A DNA stretch of 5,929 bases from an uncultured Hyphomicrobiales bacterium. Lineage in GTDB: Bacteria; Pseudomonadota; Alphaproteobacteria; Rhizobiales; Beijerinckiaceae. The stretch spans positions 1 to 5,929 of the forward strand of contig CAIXDD010000282.1 in the NCBI GenBank assembly GCA_903918155.1, read 5' to 3'. Below, in pieces: positions 1 to 5,929 of the stretch. The position numbers were made by a program, and so were the translations under genes. Each line of letters starts with the position of its first letter. Position 1 is the stretch's first letter. Below the pieces are notes generated by a model. The model was given only the letters and a program-made list of their open reading frames with translations. It was not told the origin of the DNA and did not search any database.

Positions 1-786
1 ACCGTTCTTGAGCCCATTGACCACGACGAGGACGCGCTGGCCCTGCTCCGCAGCCGAGCCGACAAGGCCGAAACCGGAATCGTCGATATTGCCCGTCTTC
101 AGGCCGTCCGCGCCGATGTTCATCGCCAGGAGCGGATTGCGATTGAGCTGGCGGATCTTGTTCCAGGTGAATTCGGTCTCGCCGAAATATTTGTAAAAAT
201 CCGGATAGGTCTTCACGACATGCAGCGACAGCCTGCCGAGATCGCGCGCCGTCGTCTTCTGCTGCGGGTCGAAGCGGCCCCATGCGTTGCGAAACGTGCT
301 GTCGCGCAGGCCGATCTCGCGTGCGCGCGCGTTCATGAGCGCGGCGAAGGCTTCTTCGGAGCCGGCGATCCCTTCCGCCAGCGCGATCGCCGCGTCATTG
401 CCGGAATGGGTGATGAGCCCGCGGATCAGATCCTCCACGCGCACGCGGCTGTTCAGCGCGGCGAACATGCTCGATCCGCCCGAAGGCGCCCCGCCCCGTC
501 GCCATGCGTTTTCGGAAATCGGAAACGTGTCGTCGAGCGTGAGCCGGCCCTCCCGCAATTCGCGGAAGACGATTTCCGCCGTCATGATTTTCACCATGGA
601 GGCGGGCGACATGCGCTCGTCGGCGTTTTTCTCGAACAGGACGCTTTCGGATTCGACGTCGAGAAGGATCGCCCAAGGCGCGCTCGTCTGCATCGCGCCG
701 CCTTGCGCCCGCGCCGCTCCCGCAGCCGCGCCGCACATGCACAGCGTCAGGACAAGGGCACGGATAAAGCGCACGCGAAACGGCAT
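1..786 (-). CDS. dacA: D-alanyl-D-alanine carboxypeptidase, peptidase family S11 (3' end cut off by window edge)
   Basis: Penicillin-binding-protein type DD-carboxypeptidase that removes the terminal D-Ala from peptidoglycan stem peptides in the periplasm. The first 262 codons are in the window, with no stop. Visible: a signal peptide (basic MPFRVRF start, hydrophobic run to about residue 25, cleavage near ARA-Q at 27/28). The three catalytic motifs of the family follow in order: SMVK at 63-66 (nucleophile Ser63, Lys66), SGN at 128-130 and KTG at 230-232. All key residues are present, so the enzyme should be active. The rest of the catalytic domain and any C-terminal PBP5-like domain lie outside. 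Start at 786 is chosen because it places the signal peptide correctly; an in-frame ATG at 828 would add 14 residues and cannot be excluded, since neither has a strong ribosome site. It lies 206 bp downstream of rlpA on the same strand, an arrangement common in Hyphomicrobiales, where tmk often follows. The family call is firm; the symbol dacA, rather than a paralogue name, is less certain. Confidence 0.93.
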   Translation of the reverse strand, partial: MPFRVRFIRALVLTLCMCGAAAGAARAQGGAMQTSAPWAILLDVESESVLFEKNADERMSPASMVKIMTAEIVFRELREGRLTLDDTFPISENAWRRGGAPSGGSSMFAALNSRVRVEDLIRGLITHSGNDAAIALAEGIAGSEEAFAALMNARAREIGLRDSTFRNAWGRFDPQQKTTARDLGRLSLHVVKTYPDFYKYFGETEFTWNKIRQLNRNPLLAMNIGADGLKTGNIDDSGFGLVGSAAEQGQRVLVVVNGLKNG

Positions 787-992
787 GACCACCCGGAAGA
801 AGGAAACCGGCGAAACCGCCGCGACCATGCAACGCGACCGCCCCGAAAGCAATTGCGCCAAGACTCGACAAGGCCCGACAAGAGACGCCCGGCCCGGTCA
901 AGCCTCAGCAAAACGATTCAGCTGCAGGCTTAGGGCCAGACTTGGCGGCAGAGTTCGGGTCGAGGCTTGGCGGGAAGGCGCGACGGAAACTC
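787..992 (-). other. rlpA-dacA intergenic gap, no clear signal
   Basis: About 206 bp separate the rlpA stop from the chosen dacA start (164 bp if the ATG at 828 is used). I see no convincing rho-independent terminator. A TTGACC hexamer on the minus strand (plus positions 896-901) could be a -35 box, but no acceptable -10 lies 16-18 bp downstream. Whether dacA has its own promoter or is read through from rlpA is undecided. Confidence 0.4.
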
Positions 993-2144
993 TCAGCGCA
1001 AGGGCTTGAGCCCGGTCTCGCGCACGCCCTCGAAGGGGCGGCGTCGCTCGAGCGCGGTCGCCACCGGCGAGGGCGGCGCGTAGAAGCTCGCCGAGGCGGA
1101 GCGGCGCGGCGCGGCCATGATGGGCACGTCGGCGCCGGGGATGGTCTGCAGGTCGAAGGGGCGCGCGGGCGGCAGCGGAATGACCGCAGGCAGCGCGTTG
1201 CGCGACGGCGCGAGCGCGGCGACCTGCGTGGGGCGCGCCGCCGAAGCGGAGACCGGCGCAAGCAGGGGCGCAGAGAGAACGGGCGCGGCGGAAACGGCAG
1301 GCGCGGCAGTTGCGGCAGGCGGCGTTTGCGAGGCCCCCGCCACCATCACGGGCGCGCTGGTCGGCAGGCCGTCGATGGTCGCCGGACGTCCGTCGATCCG
1401 CAGGGTGGACATCAGTCTCTCGTCGTCGGAGCCGGCGAGTCCGGCCTTGCTGACATATTCCACCCGCACCTGCGCGGTGCCGTGGCGGCGGAAGTCGAGC
1501 GCGTCGGCGACGCGCTTGGAGACGTCCACGACGCGGCCGGGATGATAGGGGCCGCGATCGTTCACGCGCACGATCATCGAGCGGCCGTTGGTGAGATTGG
1601 TGACGCGCGCATAGCTGGGCAAAGGCATGGTCGGATGGGCCGCCGAAACGGAGGCCATGTCATAGACTTCCCCATTGGCGGTGCGCCGGCCGTGGAAGGC
1701 CTCGCCATACCAGGAGGCGCCGCCAACCTGCCCCTGCCCGGGGTTCATTTCGCGCGGCACATAATGCCGACCTGCGATCTTGTAGGGCCGGCCGACCAAA
1801 TATTGCCCGCCCCCGCGCGGCACGGTTTGGCCAAGACCCACCACGCGCGGGCTGGCGCGGCCATAGATCGATTCGGGGAAATATTCTTTCGAGCGCTTGC
1901 CCGTCTGCGGCTGTTGCGCGCAACCGGCGATGGCGAGCGAGGCCACGAGAACCGCGAGCAGCGCAGCCCCTTGCGAGGGCTGGCGCCCGCCGGAGGCCGG
2001 GCCGCAGGGGAGCGCGCGGAACGCCGCGCTTGGGAGATCGACCATCAGGCGGTACGCAACACTCAACAGGCCGAAGCGACGGAAAGCCGCCCGCAGGGAT
2101 GACGCAATGTGCCGCAGGGGCGTTACGGAAAACTTAAAAAACAC
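993..2144 (-). CDS. rlpA: Septal ring lytic transglycosylase RlpA, outer-membrane lipoprotein
   Basis: RlpA-family double-psi beta-barrel protein that cleaves glycan strands, with preference for stem-peptide-free ('naked') glycan in the characterised Pseudomonas enzyme, and helps separate daughter cells. Read as 383 aa from a GTG start. A hydrophobic stretch ends in the lipobox LAIAGC with Cys75, so the mature protein should be lipid-anchored. The barrel spans about 140-235: ASWYG at 143-147, HGRRTANGE at 151-159, AAHPTMP at 168-174 and VNDRGP at 194-199. Glu159, Asp162 and His170 match in spacing the functionally important Glu/Asp/His of P. aeruginosa RlpA. Residues 260-383 are a Pro/Ala-rich tail; I see no SPOR domain, which many RlpA proteins carry at the C-terminus. 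Start choice: GTG at 2144 has GGAGGGG 5 nt upstream but leaves 74 residues before Cys75. ATG at 2045 (residue 34) gives a more normal 41-residue leader but has no ribosome site. Divergent from the tRNA-Ser gene; upstream of dacA. Confidence 0.92.
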   Translation of the reverse strand: MFFKFSVTPLRHIASSLRAAFRRFGLLSVAYRLMVDLPSAAFRALPCGPASGGRQPSQGAALLAVLVASLAIAGCAQQPQTGKRSKEYFPESIYGRASPRVVGLGQTVPRGGGQYLVGRPYKIAGRHYVPREMNPGQGQVGGASWYGEAFHGRRTANGEVYDMASVSAAHPTMPLPSYARVTNLTNGRSMIVRVNDRGPYHPGRVVDVSKRVADALDFRRHGTAQVRVEYVSKAGLAGSDDERLMSTLRIDGRPATIDGLPTSAPVMVAGASQTPPAATAAPAVSAAPVLSAPLLAPVSASAARPTQVAALAPSRNALPAVIPLPPARPFDLQTIPGADVPIMAAPRRSASASFYAPPSPVATALERRRPFEGVRETGLKPLR

Positions 2145-2149
2145 CCCCG

Positions 2150-2156
2150 CCCCTCC
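2150..2156 (-). promoter_or_regulatory. Ribosome binding site supporting the GTG start of rlpA
   Basis: GGAGGGG on the minus strand sits 5 nt before the GTG at 2144. It is the best purine-rich site near any candidate rlpA start and is the main reason for choosing GTG over the ATG at 2045. The surrounding DNA is itself G-rich on this strand, so a chance match is possible. Confidence 0.5.
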
Positions 2157-2273
2157 GCGGCTTCAGCCAAGCCGCCACTGAACGGGGCGAATGCGCCCGA
2201 ATTGGGGCGCGGCGGCAGGCCGGCGGCGCAACTGGCGCCCGCGCGCGAATTCGATTACCACAAGCCCCGCAGC

Positions 2274-2363
2274 GGAAGGGTGGCCGAGTGGTTTAAGGCA
2301 GCGGTCTTGAAAACCGCCGTGGGCGCAAGTCCACCGTGGGTTCGAATCCCACCCCTTCCGCCA
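2274..2363 (+). tRNA. tRNA-Ser(UGA), with encoded CCA
   Basis: A complete 90-nt class II tRNA. The acceptor stem GGAAGGG (2274-2280) pairs with CCCTTCC near the 3' end, followed by discriminator G and an encoded CCA at 2361-2363. The anticodon stem GCGGT/ACCGC (2301-2305/2313-2317) closes the 7-nt loop CTTGAAA, giving anticodon TGA at 2308-2310, which reads UCA and other UCN codons. A long variable arm (TGGGC-GCAA-GTCCA) is diagnostic of serine. The T arm GTGGG-TTCGAAT-CCCAC is canonical. It is a single-gene unit between divergent rlpA and the convergent barrel gene. I could not identify a convincing promoter in the GC-rich 130 bp upstream. Confidence 0.98.
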
Positions 2364-2409
2364 AGCCCCCTCTGCCGCCAAGCCCCGCTCTGCCGCCACG
2401 CTCCCCGCT
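2358..2409 (+). repeat. Three imperfect 17-18 bp tandem units overlapping the tRNA 3' end
   Basis: Units begin at 2358, 2375 and 2393, each with CCGCCA followed by a C-rich stretch and usually CTCTG. The first unit includes the discriminator and CCA of the tRNA; the third runs to the stop codon of the barrel gene. The first two are nearly identical (one inserted G); the third is more diverged. Likely local slippage duplication. No T-run terminator is visible in the 45 bp between the tRNA and the converging gene. Confidence 0.6.
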
Positions 2410-3458
2410 CAATGCGCTTGCGCGGATGCGCCTCCCAGCGGCACGGTGATCGTCAGAAATCCTGCGTCGCCGCGCATGCGGTTCACCGCCCGGACTTCGT
2501 GCAGCCAGCGGATCGACGTGAAGACGGGCGTCGTTCCGATCTTGAAATTATAGGTGAGGTTCGGGCCGAAAGCGGCGACCTCGCCTTTGAAATCGCCCAG
2601 CACCGCGCCGGCGCCGCTGTCCCCCGTCACCTGTCGATAATAATAGCCCGCGGCGCCGAAGGCGACGTCCTTCGAGACATGTTTCATGAGGGCGCCCTCA
2701 AGGTGAAACTCCGTCCCGGTCTTGTAATCGGTCTGCGGATTGTTTCCGTTGAACGTGAACCCCGCAGCCATCGAAACCTCGAAACCGGAGGCGGGATCAA
2801 GCCAGGTCGCGGAGCCCGTGAGATCGGCGGCCCAACGGTTGAAGCCCATATTCACCAGATTGGTGCGCTCGTAAGCGCCGACGGGAACATTGACGAGGCC
2901 GGCGATTTTCCAATGCCAATGGCCGACATCCCAACCGATGAAGGCGGTGGCGAGCGGATCGCCGATCGCGAATGTGCGGTCGGACAGGCTGCGGGTCGCG
3001 TTGCGCGCGAGGGTCGCGCCGTCGGGAAAGGTCAGCGCGGCGCGCGCGGTCACGTCGACGTCGACCTGTTGATAGCCCACGGGCAAGAGGGCGCCGACGC
3101 CGAAACGCCCGCCGAGAATTTGCTCAGGGGCCACCCAGAGAACCGAGAAGACGTTCAAGGCCACATTGGCCCGGGCGCTCACATTCGCGCTCGCCTGCAG
3201 CGTGGCGAAATCTCCAAGCAGCACGCCTGTTCCCGGCAAAACACGGCTGAAGGCGGCGGCGCCGGTTGCGTCGGCCGCGTACACATATGTAAAGGACGAA
3301 AAATAAGATCCGGCTGGCGGCGTCATCCCGGCCATGGACGCCGAGACGCCCAGCAGATAGACGCTTTTGCCCTGCTCGGCTGCGTCGCTCTTGTGCGCAG
3401 CGAACAGCATGCCGAAGCAGAACACGCCGAGAGCGGCTTGGCGCAACAGTTGTCTCAT
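2409..3458 (-). CDS. Predicted outer-membrane beta-barrel, phenol-degradation MetA-like family
   Basis: A 349-aa exported protein. The leader runs from Met1 through a hydrophobic segment (about 9-21), with likely signal peptidase I cleavage near residues 26-27. The mature N-terminus has the pattern of the MetA-pathway family (Pfam Phenol_MetA_deg), with YLLG at 34-37, then PPAGSYF at 47-53 and an aromatic Tyr-rich strand. The rest shows alternating polar/hydrophobic strands rich in Gly, Thr, Tyr and Trp (for example AAGYYYR, GPNLTYNF), typical of an outer-membrane barrel. Members occur beside hydrocarbon and aromatic catabolism genes and are suspected of helping uptake, but the role is not established. 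An in-frame ATG at 3500 exists, but the internal ATG at 3458 is chosen because GGAG lies 9 nt upstream and it begins a clean signal peptide. Sixty bp downstream of the hydrolase gene, likely co-transcribed. Family assignment is from pattern recognition; a generic transporter-like barrel is the alternative. Confidence 0.72.
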   Translation of the reverse strand: MRQLLRQAALGVFCFGMLFAAHKSDAAEQGKSVYLLGVSASMAGMTPPAGSYFSSFTYVYAADATGAAAFSRVLPGTGVLLGDFATLQASANVSARANVALNVFSVLWVAPEQILGGRFGVGALLPVGYQQVDVDVTARAALTFPDGATLARNATRSLSDRTFAIGDPLATAFIGWDVGHWHWKIAGLVNVPVGAYERTNLVNMGFNRWAADLTGSATWLDPASGFEVSMAAGFTFNGNNPQTDYKTGTEFHLEGALMKHVSKDVAFGAAGYYYRQVTGDSGAGAVLGDFKGEVAAFGPNLTYNFKIGTTPVFTSIRWLHEVRAVNRMRGDAGFLTITVPLGGASAQAH

Positions 3459-3467
3459 TTCGTCTTT

Positions 3468-3471
3468 CTCC
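3468..3471 (-). promoter_or_regulatory. Ribosome binding site deciding the barrel-protein start
   Basis: GGAG on the minus strand, 9 nt before the ATG at 3458. It favours this start over the in-frame ATG 42 bp upstream at 3500, which would put charged residues ahead of the signal peptide. Confidence 0.6.
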
Positions 3472-3518
3472 ACCGCCATGGGCGCAACACATGTATTCAT
3501 CGACGCTGCGACGAGGGT

Positions 3519-4586
3519 CTACTTTCGCGGCAAGCGCACGCGCGCCAGATCGCCGCCGACGACGACCTGGCCCGTGAAGCCCCCGTCCCGCGCGGCCTTT
3601 TCGTAATCGGCTGCGCTCAACGGCCCGCCTTGAATGCGCACGGTGCCTTGCATCGAGGCGCCGATGGGCGGGGCGAGATGAGTCAGCATGAGGACTTTGG
3701 CGCCGGCCCTTTGCGCCATGGAGCCCAGATCGGTGGCATTGCTCTGCCGATAATAGACGGGGGGCGGCGTGCTCGCGCCGCTCTCGGGCGAGAGGACAGG
3801 ATGAATGGCCGTGTTCACGATCACGTCGGCGCCTTTGGCGATCGCCTCCAGCTCATCGGACGACGAGGTCTTGCGCGGGGGCGCAGGAATTCTGTTGGAG
3901 GAATCGCCGCCGATCGCGACGCTGCCCGCCGGCGTGTCGACGCGAAACGCGACGGAGCCGGGAATATGCGCGGTTCCGATGGCGCTGACCTTCACATCGC
4001 CCGACGACCACACGACCTGCGGCTCTTCCTTGGGGTCGAATGTGATGAGATTGAGCCCCGCGACAGGCCCGGCCGGGTCGACGACGCCCTTCATCTCCGC
4101 TTTTCGATAAGCGGTTTCGCCCGACAGCTCATAGGCGTCGTTGATATGGGCGACGAATTTGCGGCAGCTCAAATCCATGCCGGTCTCGGTCTTCGCGTCA
4201 TTGGCGCACACAACGTCCAGCTTCGTCGTCTGCGCCGGTCCGAAGATCCAATACATCTGAACCATGTCGGAGAATCCCTCCATGTGATCGGAATGCATAT
4301 GCGTGAAGAACACCGCCTTCATCTGCGCGGCTTCGATATCGAGCTGCGACAGACGCATCAGCGTGCCGCGCCCCACATCGAATTGGAGCAGGACCGATCT
4401 GCAATCATTCGCCTCGTCGCCATAGGCGACGAGCGTCCCCGGCCCCGCGAGGCCCTTGTAGGGGGGCGGACCGCTCGTGCCGGTGAGAACGACATCCAGA
4501 CATGGCGCGGCCTGCGCGCCCTGCGCGCAGACGAAAACGCTTGCGAAGGACAATGCGGCCGCCGCGACACCTGTGAGCTTCGCCAT
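3519..4586 (-). CDS. Exported metallo-beta-lactamase-fold hydrolase (RNase Z/arylsulfatase-like branch), substrate unknown
   Basis: A 355-aa zinc-type hydrolase with a signal peptide (MAKLTG start, Ala-rich core to about residue 20, cleavage near AQA-A at 26/27), so it should act in the periplasm or outside. The MBL signature THMHSDH lies at 95-101 (His96, His98, Asp100, His101), preceded by a strand ending in LLQFDVGRGT. Later elements are TAHIPGS around His207, GGDSSN with Asp228 and LTHLAPP with His303, which fit the remaining metal ligands. This layout resembles the RNase Z/AtsA side of the superfamily rather than true beta-lactamases; export argues against tRNA processing. Cys29/Cys62 and Cys127/Cys141 could form disulfides. 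Start: ATG at 4586 has GGAGAGG 6 nt upstream; the frame stays open to 4688, but those 34 residues lack a leader. First gene of a probable two-gene unit with the outer-membrane barrel downstream; divergent from the MORN gene. Confidence 0.86.
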   Translation of the reverse strand: MAKLTGVAAAALSFASVFVCAQGAQAAPCLDVVLTGTSGPPPYKGLAGPGTLVAYGDEANDCRSVLLQFDVGRGTLMRLSQLDIEAAQMKAVFFTHMHSDHMEGFSDMVQMYWIFGPAQTTKLDVVCANDAKTETGMDLSCRKFVAHINDAYELSGETAYRKAEMKGVVDPAGPVAGLNLITFDPKEEPQVVWSSGDVKVSAIGTAHIPGSVAFRVDTPAGSVAIGGDSSNRIPAPPRKTSSSDELEAIAKGADVIVNTAIHPVLSPESGASTPPPVYYRQSNATDLGSMAQRAGAKVLMLTHLAPPIGASMQGTVRIQGGPLSAADYEKAARDGGFTGQVVVGGDLARVRLPRK

Positions 4587-4592
4587 TTTCTG

Positions 4593-4599
4593 CCTCTCC
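4593..4599 (-). promoter_or_regulatory. Ribosome binding site deciding the hydrolase start
   Basis: GGAGAGG on the minus strand, 6 nt before the ATG at 4586. It is a strong site at good spacing and sets the start at the signal peptide rather than at the upstream end of the open frame. Confidence 0.75.
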
Positions 4600-4653
4600 A
4601 ATGAAAGTTTGCGCACGCCATGGCGAAACAAAATGCGCGGCGAGGCGGTTTCG

Positions 4654-4670
4654 TTCCGCATAAAGCGGAA
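4654..4670. promoter_or_regulatory. Short inverted repeat in the divergent intergenic region
   Basis: A perfect 6-bp inverted repeat, TTCCGC with GCGGAA, around a 5-nt ATAAA centre, followed by an A/T run (AAATTTT). It is the most AT-rich patch in the 210 bp between the two divergent genes. It could be an operator or a hairpin in the leader of the hydrolase transcript. A second, perfect 10-bp palindrome (CGCCATGGCG, 4616-4625) lies nearer the hydrolase. No known regulator site is recognised in either. Confidence 0.35.
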
Positions 4671-4738
4671 AAATTTTCTCCCCGTCACAAGCCAAGGCTG
4701 CGCGGGCGATGTTTCTGAGGTCCGGGGCGCCGTGACGC

Positions 4739-4766
4739 TTGTTCGGATTCAGCCATGGGTTAAGCT
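4739..4766 (+). promoter_or_regulatory. Possible promoter for the MORN-repeat gene
   Basis: TTGTTC at 4739-4744 and TAAGCT at 4761-4766 with a 16-bp spacer form a weak sigma-70-like match that would start transcription about 25 bp before the MORN start codon. The match is loose and rests on spacing and position only. Confidence 0.25.
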
Positions 4767-4777
4767 GGTATCCTCAC

Positions 4778-4784
4778 AGGAAGG
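4778..4784 (+). promoter_or_regulatory. Ribosome binding site of the MORN-repeat gene
   Basis: AGGAAGG lies 12 nt before the ATG at 4797. The spacing is somewhat long, but no other in-frame start fits the signal peptide that follows. Confidence 0.55.
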
Positions 4785-4796
4785 ACGCCCCGCCGC

Positions 4797-5929
4797 ATGT
4801 CGAGTTTTTCACATCAGGTCCGCGCTGCGCTTCGCCTCTCTGGCATGGCGTGCGCGTTGGCGCTCTGCGGCTCAGCCGAGGCTCAAGTTCGCCTGCCGGC
4901 CTGCCCCGCCGATACGAATGTGAGATGGAACGATTGCGAAGGCGCCATATCCTTCTCGAACGGCGGGACTTATTCGGGAGCGTGGAAGAACGACAAGCGC
5001 CACGGCCGCGGCGTCTACACAGCGCAGAGCGGAGCGCGATACGCGGGCGAGTGGCGGGGCGACAAGACGAACGGCTCGGGCGTCTACACCTGGCCCACAG
5101 GCGAAAAATACGTCGGCGATTATTGGGACGGCAAGCGCGCCGGCCAGGGCGTCTTCACCTTTCCCGACGGCTCGAAATATGTGGGCGGGTTCAAGGAGGG
5201 CGATTATCACGGCGCCGGAGTCGAATATGCGCCGAATGGTTCAGTGCGGCGCATGGGCCTGTGGGAGAAGGACAAGCTCGTGCGCGCGGTGCGCCCCTGC
5301 CCCGAGGACGTCAATGTCACGTGGCATAATTGCTATGGCTCCCTGACGACGTCCGACGGCTCGACTTATGTGGGCGTCTGGATCGACAACAAGCGCAACG
5401 GAGCCGGCGTCCAGACGACGTCGCGCGGATCCAGATATGCCGGCGAATTCCGGGACGACAAGGCGAATGGCCAAGGCCATTACGCATCCGCCGACGGCGA
5501 ACTCTACGCCGGCTCGTTCAGGAACGGCGTCTATCACGGACAAGGCGCCAACACATGGGCCAATGGGGAAACCTTCGCGGGCGAATTCCGCGGCGGCAAG
5601 CGCAACGGGCAAGGCGCCTATCTGTGGCCCAGCGGCGCCGCCTATGTCGGCGAATATGCCGATGACGACCGCAGCGGTCATGGAACCTATTCGTTTCCCG
5701 ACGGCACGAAATATATCGGCGAGTTCAAGAACGGCGATTACCACGGACGCGGGATCGAATATGACGCGAAGGGCGCGATCGTGCGGATGGGCGTCTGGGA
5801 GCGGGACAAGTTCGTCCGCCCGGCCAATGTCACGCCGCCCGCCTCGCGCGCGCCCTCGCCCGGCCAGCCTCCGGCCGCCGCAGCAGCGCCCTCGAGCGCG
5901 TCTAAAGTGAGCTATGGCACCGCGTTCCG
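4797..5929 (+). CDS. Exported two-module MORN-repeat protein (3' end cut off by window edge)
   Basis: First 377 codons, with no stop in the window. A signal peptide (hydrophobic core about 15-28, cleavage near AEA-Q at 29/30) sends it to the periplasm or beyond. Two homologous modules follow. Module 1 (36-167) opens with the cap CPADTNVRWNDC (Cys36, Cys47), then four 23-residue MORN repeats with tyrosines at 59, 82, 105 and 128, and ends in a cap with MGLWEKDK. Module 2 (168 to about 342) opens with CPEDVNVTWHNC (Cys168, Cys179), has six MORN repeats (aromatics at 191, 214, 237, 260, 283, 306) and ends with MGVWERDK. The repeats fit the Y-x-G-x-[WF]-x2-[GND]-x4-G-x-G pattern. From about 343 the chain becomes Pro/Ala/Ser-rich, like a linker to something beyond the window. 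MORN repeats are beta-hairpin scaffolds, in eukaryotes linked to membranes or protein partners; bacterial secreted ones are poorly characterised. No enzymatic domain is visible here, so no function is assigned. Confidence 0.9.
   Translation, partial: MSSFSHQVRAALRLSGMACALALCGSAEAQVRLPACPADTNVRWNDCEGAISFSNGGTYSGAWKNDKRHGRGVYTAQSGARYAGEWRGDKTNGSGVYTWPTGEKYVGDYWDGKRAGQGVFTFPDGSKYVGGFKEGDYHGAGVEYAPNGSVRRMGLWEKDKLVRAVRPCPEDVNVTWHNCYGSLTTSDGSTYVGVWIDNKRNGAGVQTTSRGSRYAGEFRDDKANGQGHYASADGELYAGSFRNGVYHGQGANTWANGETFAGEFRGGKRNGQGAYLWPSGAAYVGEYADDDRSGHGTYSFPDGTKYIGEFKNGDYHGRGIEYDAKGAIVRMGVWERDKFVRPANVTPPASRAPSPGQPPAAAAAPSSASKVSYGTAF
4965..5840 (+). repeat. MORN-coding DNA repeat array with internal duplication
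   Basis: Ten 69-bp units, in blocks of four and six, code the MORN repeats. The Cys-cap start recurs at an offset of 396 bp (4902 and 5298). The end of each block recurs at an offset of 534 bp (TTTCCCGACGGC at 5160 and 5694, followed by about 100 bp of strong similarity). The 138-bp difference between the offsets is exactly two 69-bp units, so the blocks differ by two repeats with the reading frame kept. Confidence 0.85.

Noticed and set aside
896..901. TTGACC as a -35 box of a dacA promoter on the minus strand
   Set aside because: The hexamer at the proper distance is TCGGGC, unlike any -10 element.
220..1009. Overlapping plus-strand frames opposite dacA
   Set aside because: Antisense to an intact S11 peptidase with all three motifs; products are Arg-rich without recognisable features.
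942..2102. Plus-strand 386-codon frame opposite rlpA
   Set aside because: Low-complexity Arg/Gly/Ala-rich product, antisense to a gene whose catalytic residues and lipobox are all intact.
2163..2399. Minus-strand 78-codon frame opposite the tRNA
   Set aside because: It is the reverse translation of the tRNA-Ser gene, a well-known source of spurious database proteins.
2109..4604. Very long plus-strand open frame (831 codons) across the tRNA and antisense to the barrel and hydrolase genes
   Set aside because: It translates through the tRNA-Ser gene and lies opposite two genes with signal peptides, family motifs and ribosome sites. Its product is rich in Arg, His, Gly and Ala with no domain, as expected for antisense frames in GC-rich DNA.
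4872..5744. Minus-strand frames opposite the MORN gene with apparently repetitive products
   Set aside because: Their repetitiveness is the mirror image of the 69-bp MORN-coding units; no start signals or family features of their own.
4965..5840. Regular spaced repeats considered as a CRISPR array or structural DNA repeat
   Set aside because: The 69-bp period is in frame, diverges mostly at silent or conservative positions, and encodes the MORN consensus; there are no unique spacers between identical repeats.

Overview
The window is GC-rich, densely coded bacterial chromosome. Three things suggest an alphaproteobacterium, probably Hyphomicrobiales (Rhizobiales), possibly a methanotroph relative such as Methylocystis/Methylosinus. 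These are the codon bias, the rlpA-dacA gene order, and a MetA-type outer-membrane barrel beside secreted proteins. The taxon is inferred from gene order and composition, not from a search.

Layout. Positions 1-2144 (minus strand) hold a cell-wall pair: a lipoprotein RlpA followed by a D-alanyl-D-alanine carboxypeptidase (DacA type, cut off by the window edge). Positions 2274-2363 (plus strand) encode a complete tRNA-Ser(UGA) with CCA. A short 17-18 bp tandem repeat directly follows its 3' end. Positions 2409-4586 (minus strand) hold an exported metallo-beta-lactamase-fold hydrolase followed 60 bp later by a predicted outer-membrane beta-barrel of the phenol-degradation MetA type, probably one transcript. 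Positions 4587-4796 form a divergent promoter region with a small hairpin. From 4797 to the window end (plus strand) runs an exported MORN-repeat protein built of two homologous modules, still open at the last base.

How the genes work together. RlpA (glycan-strand cleavage, septum) and DacA (peptide trimming) both act on periplasmic peptidoglycan. The hydrolase/barrel pair looks like an exported enzyme with an outer-membrane partner; its substrate cannot be read from the sequence. The MORN protein is also predicted to be exported, so every protein gene in the window acts outside the cytoplasm. I see no integrase, transposase, CRISPR array or toxin-antitoxin pair. The most unusual element is the two-module MORN protein with a repeated Cys-pair cap. 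A clearly new system is not demonstrated by this sequence.
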